DNA of 7,013 nt from Candidatus Villigracilis proximus (GTDB taxonomy: Bacteria > Chloroflexota > Anaerolineae > Anaerolineales > Villigracilaceae). Position numbers and translations under genes: made by a program. Each line of letters starts with the position of its first letter. The stretch's first letter is position 1. The stretch is from contig JADKBB010000055.1 of the NCBI GenBank assembly GCA_016715195.1, forward strand, positions 1 through 7,013, given 5' to 3'. Shown piece by piece: positions 1 through 4,896 of this stretch. The notes beneath the pieces were generated by a model, which ran no database searches, was not told the DNA's origin, and worked only from the letters and a program-made list of their open reading frames with translations.

Positions 1-168
1 GACGACGCCGGCGACCGCTACGCCGAGCAGATCACCACGACGCTGTGGGGGAGGTGCACGATCCTCGAGACCCACCCTGACGCTCGCCGCGCGCGACGCG
101 CGTCCCGATCCGAGCGAGAAGCCGAGGCCCGAAAGCAGGGCGCGAACGCAAGGAAGAGCCGCGGATGA
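1..168 (+). CDS. Unidentified protein, 3' end only (55 residues)
   Basis: The first frame is open from base 1 to a TGA at 166-168, so this is the C-terminal 55 residues of a gene that begins before the window. The visible part starts DDAGDRYAEQITTTLWGRC and turns into a very basic, charged tail rich in Arg, Lys and Glu, ending KSRG. I do not recognise a family from this fragment. Its stop overlaps the next start in an ATGA, so it is very probably co-transcribed and translationally coupled with the ATPase and Rep-like genes and may belong to the same replication module. A basic tail would suit a nucleic-acid-associated protein, but that is only a guess. Confidence 0.6.
   Translation, partial: DDAGDRYAEQITTTLWGRCTILETHPDARRARRASRSEREAEARKQGANARKSRG
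150..156 (+). promoter_or_regulatory. Shine-Dalgarno sequence of the ATPase gene
   Basis: AAGGAAG lies eight bases before the ATG at 165. It supports that ATG as the start and shows that the gene can be initiated independently as well as by coupling across the ATGA overlap. Confidence 0.6.
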
Positions 169-1487
169 AGGCCCCCGACGACAACGATCTGCTGCGCGAT
201 GGCAAGCTGCCCGAGGATCCCGCCGAGGGCGCCGGCCCGGCCCCCGAGCCGCCGCGCGAGGAGACGACCGAGGAGCGCGCCCAGCGCGAGCAGCAAGAGG
301 CCGCCGCCAAGGCCGAGGCGCTGCTCAACCAGGAAGCGAAGAAGCGGCTCCGAGCGGCGACGACCATCCTCGACGGCCTCCCGGCGCGCTGGACCCACCC
401 GCCGCCGGCGACCTCGACGGGGCTCGTCCAGCTCGATCGGGTGCTGAACGGCGGCCTCCGCGGCGGAGACTTGATCGCGCTGTCGGGCGCGGCGAAGGCC
501 GGCAAAAGCACGCTCGCGGGGCAGATCGCTTATGAGTTCGCAAAGCCTCCTGGAGGGCAAAGTACGCTCGGGCTCGAGGCCACCGACGAGCCAAGAGGGG
601 TCGTGATCTACATCTCGGTGGAGATGCCCGAGCACGAGATCGTGGCGCGCTGGATCACGCGTGAAGCCTTCTTCCTCACCCTCGAGCGGCGCACGCCCTG
701 GATCAGCTACTCCGCCGTGCTCTACGGATCCGCGTGGCGAAACGAGGTCACGCAGGATCCGATGCGCAACCACGCCATTCACAAGACCCTGGTCGACGCG
801 ATGCACAAGGTCGGTTCCGTCGTCGGCCCGTCGAGCCTGCCGCACATCTTCATCCAGCGCGCGCCCTCGGGAACGACGCCGTGGGACATCCGGCGCCTGG
901 TGCGCGCGGCGCGCGAGGCGCACGCCCCCGGCGCGCCGGCGCTGCTCGTGGTCGACCCGCTCCAGCGCCTCTTCGCCGGCGGCCTGGGCCAGCTCCAGGG
1001 CAAGGCGCTCGACCAGGTGAACGCCAGCGAGGTGGAGCGCGTCGCCCGGGTCGCCGAGCAGCTCAAGACCATCGCCGATGACGACGACGTGGCCGTGCTC
1101 TTCACCTCCGACACGACCAAGGAGGCGGTGCGCACGTCCGGCGGGTCCTCGACCGGGCTGCGCGGCTCGTACGCCCTGAACCACTGGGCCACCGCGATCT
1201 TCGGCCTCCACGTCTCCGCCGATCCCGAGGAGCTCGCCGCGCGGCTCGTCGAAGGCGGCGTCGTCCCGAAGAACGACAAAGGCGCGCTCGAAGCTCGCCT
1301 TCGCCACGAGGCCGTCCCCGGGTGGTTCGAGCGGGACAGCGCGATCACCGAGCTCGGCCGCCGCTACGCCTTCGCCGATTGCTCCGGCGCGCGCAACGGC
1401 GCCGAGAGCCATCTGCTCATGGGCTATGTGAAAGGGGCCATGACCTTCGTCGAGGGTGACTCGACCAGGACCATGGTGGAAGTATGA
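165..1487 (+). CDS. RecA/DnaB-fold ATPase, probable replicative helicase or helicase-like replication protein
   Basis: A 440-aa cytoplasmic P-loop ATPase. Residues 1-80 are a charged, Glu/Arg/Ala-rich segment, probably disordered or helical. The ATPase core follows: STGLVQLDRVLNGGLRGGD, then Walker A GAAKAGKST (108-116), the strand VIYISVEMPEHE (147-158, resembling the 'SLEM' segment after the P-loop in DnaB and RadA), and Walker B ALLVVDP with Asp264. The strand VAVLFTSDTTKE (309-320) and GSSTGLRGSYALNHWATAI (327-345) sit where DnaB-type proteins have their H3 and H4 motifs. No N-terminal DnaB primase-interaction domain is visible, so a RepA-like hexameric helicase or a helicase/loader variant is likelier than chromosomal DnaB. 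A RadA/KaiC-like ATPase cannot be excluded. ATGA overlaps at both ends tie it to its neighbours. The fold is secure; the helicase role is inferred from the adjacent Rep-like gene and repeats. Confidence 0.8.
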   Translation: MKAPDDNDLLRDGKLPEDPAEGAGPAPEPPREETTEERAQREQQEAAAKAEALLNQEAKKRLRAATTILDGLPARWTHPPPATSTGLVQLDRVLNGGLRGGDLIALSGAAKAGKSTLAGQIAYEFAKPPGGQSTLGLEATDEPRGVVIYISVEMPEHEIVARWITREAFFLTLERRTPWISYSAVLYGSAWRNEVTQDPMRNHAIHKTLVDAMHKVGSVVGPSSLPHIFIQRAPSGTTPWDIRRLVRAAREAHAPGAPALLVVDPLQRLFAGGLGQLQGKALDQVNASEVERVARVAEQLKTIADDDDVAVLFTSDTTKEAVRTSGGSSTGLRGSYALNHWATAIFGLHVSADPEELAARLVEGGVVPKNDKGALEARLRHEAVPGWFERDSAITELGRRYAFADCSGARNGAESHLLMGYVKGAMTFVEGDSTRTMVEV

Positions 1488-3427
1488 GCGCGAAGACACT
1501 CCTGGAGCGGCTCGAGCAGCGCCTCGCGCTCCTCCTCGAGGAGACGAAGCGCAGGGTCGACGCGGAGGTGATCCCCACCGCGAGTCTGCCCGCCATCGCC
1601 ACCGCCCTCGAGCAGCGGGTGATCGCGCTGGTCTCGCGCCTGGTCGAGCCGGAGATCCAGCGGGCCGTGCTCGATCGCGCCGAGCTCGCCTCTCGCTGGG
1701 ATCTCGCGGACGCCGATGAAGATCGCCTCTCACCTCGGGACGCCGGCCTTCTGCGGCATCTGATCGAGACCGAGAGAAACCGCGACCCTCCTTCACAGCC
1801 GGCCCAGCACTACTGGCCTCCCGCCGTCGCTCCAGCCGAGGTGGCCAGCGCGCTCGAAAGAACGCGCGATCCCGACGCCTTCGAGCTCGCCGCGGCGCTG
1901 CGACAAGGGTGGCTCTCACCCGCGAACCGCGACAGCGTGCTCCGGTCCACCGACTCCACGGCTCAGGCCAACTCCACTCCTACCTCCGCAGCAGCGGCGC
2001 GGCGGCGGGGCTGGACCTTGCGCGAGCCAGAGAAGACCAGCACCGACATGCAACAACGGTTGCGGAAGTGGCCCATCCTGGATTGCGCCCGCATCGTCGA
2101 CGTCGTCAAGCGGGTTCAGGAGGATCGCCTCCGGCCGGCCATGGCCATCGACGCGGGCAAGGAACATCATGCCCTGATGGCCGCCATGCGCGACTTCCCG
2201 AAAGACCCCGTAACGCACCGGGGAAAGAAGCAGCAGGCGCTCCAGCTCGGTGACCGGATCGAGGTTCTCGCACCGGGAGAAGGCGGGCTTCAGCTCACGC
2301 TCCCGCTCGAGGGGCTCAATCTCAACGAGGCGATGGTCAACACGCTTCGGATGTGGCGCGGCTGGGAGGGCTTGCGGCACTGGGCCGCCGTGCACCGCCT
2401 GCTCTCCATCGAGGGCGCGCGGGCGGGGCGAGTGCGCTGGACCCTGGAGCGGCACCTCGACGCCATCGGCGCCTCCAAGCGCGCGAGGGAGGATCCGAAG
2501 TTCCGGGCCCGCGTGGGTCACGAGGTGGAGCTGCTGACCAAGCTCGAGCTCGCCATCTACGCGAAGGACGGGAGCGTGCGCATGCGCCGCGCTCTGCTGA
2601 CGCCGACGGCGAAGTTCGACCGCATCCGCGGCGCCGACTGGGCGCTCGAAGGCATGGAGCTCGAGATCCACCCGATGCTCTACAGCGGCGTGCGGGACCC
2701 CGAGAACGGTCAGCTCGGCGCCAACTGGTTCCCGCAGGCCGCGGACCTCCCGCGCCTGGACCACGTCAAGCACCCGCACGCGCTCGCCCTCGGGCTGATC
2801 CTCCCGATCCGCTGGCGCTGGGACTGGGCGAACAAGCTCAACCACACGCGCATGAAAGGGCTCACCCTCCTCGGCACAGCGGGGATCTCGTTCACCCACC
2901 GCCGCGCCTCCGAAGCCTGGGCCAAGCTCCAGCGCGACCTGGCAGAGCTCCAGCGCATCGGGGCGCTCGGCGCGGTCGAGTGGGAGGGCGAGCCCTGGAG
3001 CGCCGAGGGTGTCTGCCTGCTGTACCCACCGCAGTGGGCGCGCGACCGCACCGTGCACCAGCTCCCGCCCGTCGAACGGCCCACACAGAAAGAGCCCCTC
3101 ACGGGCAGCGAGCTGGTCGACTGGCGCAAGCGGGAGGGGCTCTCGCAGTCGGAGGCCGCCAAGCGGCTCGATGTGGGGATCGCGACCATCAAACGGGCGG
3201 AGGCGGGCGGGGAGTCGCACCTCGGCCCGGCGCTCGCGAAAGCGTTCGCGAAGCTTCCACGCTGCCCTGAGCGCCCGAGCGTCCAGATGTTCAGACGCTT
3301 TGCTCGACGGCGAAGGGCTCGCTGCTCATCTGATCCGCCAGGTATCAAAAGCCGCAGACCCCGCCAGCCCGTACCTATGATCCCGGCGATGATCCAGGAT
3401 GGTACCAAAAAGCCGCCGCAGAGATGA
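1484..3427 (+). CDS. Putative replication initiator (Rep-like) with C-terminal XRE helix-turn-helix
   Basis: A 647-aa protein whose ATG overlaps the preceding TGA (ATGA). Residues 1-145 look helical. About 150-190 is a Ser/Thr/Ala/Arg linker. About 195-530 is a globular core with landmarks MWRGWEGLRHWAAVHRLLSI (290-309), LGLILPIRWRWDW (436-448) and AWAKLQRDLAELQRIGALG (478-496); the last resembles the end of a winged-helix unit. Residues 541-590 are an XRE-type HTH, with WRKREGLSQSEAAKRLDVGI (547-566) followed by ATIKRAEAGG. The remaining tail is Arg-rich and is encoded partly by the iteron-like repeats. Known plasmid initiators commonly combine winged-helix or HTH domains with adjacent iterons, which is the basis of the call. 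I do not recognise the core as a named Rep family. The tail from about residue 591 has poor codon use and could be an out-of-frame extension. A large regulatory DNA-binding protein is the main alternative. Confidence 0.65.
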   Translation: MSAKTLLERLEQRLALLLEETKRRVDAEVIPTASLPAIATALEQRVIALVSRLVEPEIQRAVLDRAELASRWDLADADEDRLSPRDAGLLRHLIETERNRDPPSQPAQHYWPPAVAPAEVASALERTRDPDAFELAAALRQGWLSPANRDSVLRSTDSTAQANSTPTSAAAARRRGWTLREPEKTSTDMQQRLRKWPILDCARIVDVVKRVQEDRLRPAMAIDAGKEHHALMAAMRDFPKDPVTHRGKKQQALQLGDRIEVLAPGEGGLQLTLPLEGLNLNEAMVNTLRMWRGWEGLRHWAAVHRLLSIEGARAGRVRWTLERHLDAIGASKRAREDPKFRARVGHEVELLTKLELAIYAKDGSVRMRRALLTPTAKFDRIRGADWALEGMELEIHPMLYSGVRDPENGQLGANWFPQAADLPRLDHVKHPHALALGLILPIRWRWDWANKLNHTRMKGLTLLGTAGISFTHRRASEAWAKLQRDLAELQRIGALGAVEWEGEPWSAEGVCLLYPPQWARDRTVHQLPPVERPTQKEPLTGSELVDWRKREGLSQSEAAKRLDVGIATIKRAEAGGESHLGPALAKAFAKLPRCPERPSVQMFRRFARRRRARCSSDPPGIKSRRPRQPVPMIPAMIQDGTKKPPQR

Positions 3428-3556
3428 TCCTGGGGTGGTATCAAAAAGCCGCAGACCCCCCGCCAGCCCAGCGGGCGGTCCCGCAGAGAGCACCGGTATC
3501 AAAAAGCCGCAGACCCCCCGCCAGAAAGTATCAAAAAGCCGCAGACCCCCCGCCAG
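3341..3556 (+). repeat. Iteron-like direct repeat array, five copies of about 30 bp
   Basis: The unit is GGTATCAAAAAGCC followed directly by GCAGACCCCCCGCCAG. Copies: 3341-3367 (short, one A and two C missing); 3401-3421 (degenerate, GGTACC variant, 3' half altered); 3437-3466 (perfect); 3495-3524 (perfect); 3527-3556 (perfect except the first G is A). Start-to-start distances are 60, 36, 58 and 32 bp. A second motif, TGATCC, lies shortly before the first three copies (3331, 3390 and 3425), and an extra ATGATCC lies at 3377-3383. The first two copies lie inside the Rep-like reading frame, both in the same codon phase. All copies share one orientation, as iterons do. The spacers are unequal and are not CRISPR-like. 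Confidence 0.85.
3471..3484. repeat. Short G+C-rich hairpin between repeats 3 and 4
   Basis: GCGGG, a CGGT loop, then CCCGC, inside the 28-bp gap between the third and fourth direct repeats. The stem is only five pairs, so it may be incidental. Confidence 0.25.
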
Positions 3557-3572
3557 GGTGGATCTGCAACAT

Positions 3573-3590
3573 ACATGAGATCATTCATGT
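3573..3590. repeat. Inverted repeat ACATGA / TCATGT
   Basis: Perfect 6-bp arms (3573-3578 and 3585-3590) separated by six bases, within the A+T-rich island. The size suits a dimeric HTH-protein operator, for example an autoregulatory or initiation-control site, but nothing identifies the binder. Confidence 0.4.
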
Positions 3591-3610
3591 TTTGTGTCGT
3601 CGGATCCTCT

Positions 3611-3640
3611 TCTTAGAGGTACCTCTAAGAGGTACCTCTT
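3611..3640. repeat. Two overlapping perfect palindromes centred on GGTACC
   Basis: TCTTAGAGGTACCTCTAAGA (3611-3630) is a perfect 20-bp palindrome. AAGAGGTACCTCTT (3627-3640) is a second perfect 14-bp palindrome overlapping it by four bases. Their centres are 13 bp apart, so AGAGGTACCTCT appears twice in tandem. Two dyad sites on nearly the same helix face suggest cooperative binding of a dimeric protein, or a resolution or partition site. There is no following T-run, so it is not a convincing intrinsic terminator. Confidence 0.6.
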
Positions 3641-3660
3641 GATCGGGCTCGCCCATCGCT

Positions 3661-3708
3661 GCGCTCCGGGCGGCCCTCCCAAGGGGGACGCGGCGGAACG
3701 CGGAGCGC
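3661..3708. repeat. Inverted repeat GCGCTCCG / CGGAGCGC between convergent genes
   Basis: Perfect 8-bp arms at 3661-3668 and 3701-3708 with a 32-base loop, lying just past the hydrolase stop in the gap between the two convergent genes. It could form a 3'-end structure, but no U-tract follows on either strand. I see no gene in 3641-3744. Confidence 0.3.
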
Positions 3709-3744
3709 TCCTGCTCGTGGTCCTCATCCAGCGCGCTCAGGAAA

Positions 3745-4641
3745 CTACGGCCGGGGTGAAAGAAGAGCCCCCCGAAAGAAGGCGATCATCCGCTCGGAGT
3801 AGAGCGGCCCGGCAACGTTCCAGCAGTCGCCGTGTCCCGCCCCGGGAACCACCCAGACTTGCTCAGGCGCCTGGACGGCTTTGGACATCTTCAGGACCAT
3901 TTCCGGTGGAACCCACAGGTCGTTCTCCCCGTAGACGAGCAAGAGCTTTTCAGGGCCGAAGCCGCCCAGAACGTCGATCGGGCGCACCGCCGAGACGTCC
4001 ACACCGGCTCGGCGAAAGACCTCGAGCGCCGGCCAGGTGCTGATGGGCCCCCACCGCGGAGGATCGAGCGCGGCTCCGTCTTCGATCGAGCTCGACGTGG
4101 CTTCGAGCATCAGGCTCGAGAGCCGCGGATCGCGGGCGGCGCCCATGATCAGGGACGTCGACCCCATGGAGAGCCCCAGGCCGCCGATGCGGCCAGGCTC
4201 GACGTCGGCGCGGGAGGCAAGGAAGTCGAGGGCCACCGACACGTCGCGTCGCTCGTGGTCGCCCCACGTGCACAGATCGCCCCCGCTGTCGCCGTGGGCG
4301 CGCCAGTCGAGCAGCAGCACGCCGAACCCCGCCTGGGTCAACGCCCGGGCCTGTGGCAAGAGCTGGGTACGATTGGCCCCGAGGCCGTGCCCAAGCACCC
4401 CCGCGGCACCATTGACGGAGGGCACGCACCAGGCGGCGAGCTCGATCCCGTCGGAGGTTGAAAACCGTGCGTCCTCCAGGCCCGGGAGCTCGGTCGCCAC
4501 GGACTCACGCGCGGCGCGTGTGCGGGGTGGGCGCAGCTCTCGCCGGGCCGTTCGGACACTCTGGAGCGCCACCCAGCCGCAGGCGAGCAAGGCTACTCCC
4601 AAGGCTCCGCCAATGCGCATCAGGATTCGCCGGATCGACAT
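3745..4641 (-). CDS. Membrane-anchored alpha/beta hydrolase
   Basis: A 298-aa serine hydrolase of the alpha/beta fold, probably cleaving an ester, peptide or similar bond; the substrate is unknown. The N-terminus has Arg residues then a hydrophobic stretch (about 9-28), so it is anchored in or exported through the inner membrane. LLAC at 18-21 loosely fits a lipobox, but hydrophobic residues continue after Cys21, so a signal anchor is likelier. The fold landmarks are in order: oxyanion-loop HGLGAN (85-90), DWRAHGDSGG (112-121), nucleophile elbow GLSMGS with Ser158, acid loop YGENDLWVP with probable Asp241, and GAGHGD with His270. The open frame extends upstream to 5013, but the ATG at 4641 was chosen for its strong ribosome site and because the longer form would overlap the NRPS gene. 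It is convergent with the Rep-like gene and divergent from the NRPS-PKS gene. It could be a tailoring or self-protection enzyme for that cluster, or unrelated cargo. Confidence 0.85.
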   Translation of the reverse strand: MSIRRILMRIGGALGVALLACGWVALQSVRTARRELRPPRTRAARESVATELPGLEDARFSTSDGIELAAWCVPSVNGAAGVLGHGLGANRTQLLPQARALTQAGFGVLLLDWRAHGDSGGDLCTWGDHERRDVSVALDFLASRADVEPGRIGGLGLSMGSTSLIMGAARDPRLSSLMLEATSSSIEDGAALDPPRWGPISTWPALEVFRRAGVDVSAVRPIDVLGGFGPEKLLLVYGENDLWVPPEMVLKMSKAVQAPEQVWVVPGAGHGDCWNVAGPLYSERMIAFFRGALLSPRP

Positions 4642-4896
4642 GGTCTCCCCTCGTACTCGAACAGCCTTCAATTCACCAAGCCGTCCAACACCGATGAATC
4701 CGACGTCACCGGCAATCTGGCCCCGGATGCTTCTCTCCCTTGACTCCACGTGGTCACGCAGCAGACCATAGCCCCGGAATGGCGTTCCACGCCTGACGGG
4801 GCCCAAACAACGGGGGCTGCTTGCGTCCGAGGCCGGCGGAGAGCATGTTTCGGTGAGGTAGATTGAGCTTCCTCTGGTATCCAGGCGTGGGGATCC
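4642..4896. other. Divergent intergenic region between hydrolase and NRPS-PKS genes
   Basis: About 255 bases with no convincing gene. It must contain the hydrolase promoter and probably that of the NRPS-PKS gene. I looked for a remnant condensation domain or linker leading into the adenylation domain and found none. A TTGACT at 4740-4745 lacks a good -10 partner, so no promoter is called. Confidence 0.4.
4645..4652 (-). promoter_or_regulatory. Shine-Dalgarno sequence of the hydrolase gene
   Basis: Read on the minus strand this is GAGGGGAG, three bases before ATG 4641 (the AGGGG core is five bases away). It fixes the hydrolase start at 4641 rather than at the upstream in-frame codons. Confidence 0.55.

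Larger units (their letters stand above)
3330..3640. other. Candidate replication origin (iterons, A+T-rich island, palindromes)
   Basis: This stretch joins the end of the Rep-like gene to the sequence before the hydrolase terminus. It contains direct repeats, repeated ATGATCC boxes, an A+T-rich segment in otherwise very G+C-rich DNA, an inverted repeat and tandem palindromes. The order initiator gene, then iterons, then A+T-rich DNA is typical of iteron plasmid origins. No sequence matching the DnaA-box consensus TTWTNCACA was seen. Origin function is inference from layout. Confidence 0.5.
3561..3640. other. A+T-rich island next to the iterons, candidate DNA unwinding element
   Basis: By hand count 46 of 80 bases are A or T (about 57%), against neighbouring genes that are mostly G+C. 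It begins five bases after the last direct repeat. In iteron origins the strand-opening region usually flanks the iterons, so a role as unwinding element is plausible but inferred only from position and composition. Confidence 0.45.

Noticed and set aside
18..1919. Long minus-strand open frame of about 630 codons
   Set aside because: It lies antisense to the ATPase gene, whose motifs and overlaps are real. Its product is Arg/Ala/Gly-rich with no domain, as expected of an antisense frame in G+C-rich DNA.
1916..3220. Minus-strand open frame of about 430 codons antisense to the Rep-like gene
   Set aside because: Low-complexity translation with no recognisable motif and no ribosome site. The plus-strand protein has an HTH and coherent structure.
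3341..3556. CRISPR array
   Set aside because: Repeats are about 30 bp, but gaps range from about 2 to 33 bp and two copies are imperfect or degenerate; there are no cas genes. Iterons fit better.
3424..3642. 72-codon plus-strand frame whose ATG overlaps the Rep stop as ATGA
   Set aside because: The overlap comes from an ATGATCC repeat box, and the product simply translates the iterons (YQKAADPPP twice). Probably not a gene, although the coupling-like junction is curious.
3332..3644. Cluster of GATC sites suggesting methylation-controlled initiation
   Set aside because: There are eight sites in about 313 bp, but GATC is also frequent in the neighbouring genes, so enrichment is slight.
3594..4771. 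Plus-strand open frames opposite the hydrolase
   Set aside because: They are antisense to a complete hydrolase with all catalytic motifs, and their products are low-complexity.
4740..4772. TTGACT as a -35 box for the NRPS-PKS gene
   Set aside because: The sequence 17 bases on is AGACCA, and CATAGC is too distant, so there is no credible -10.
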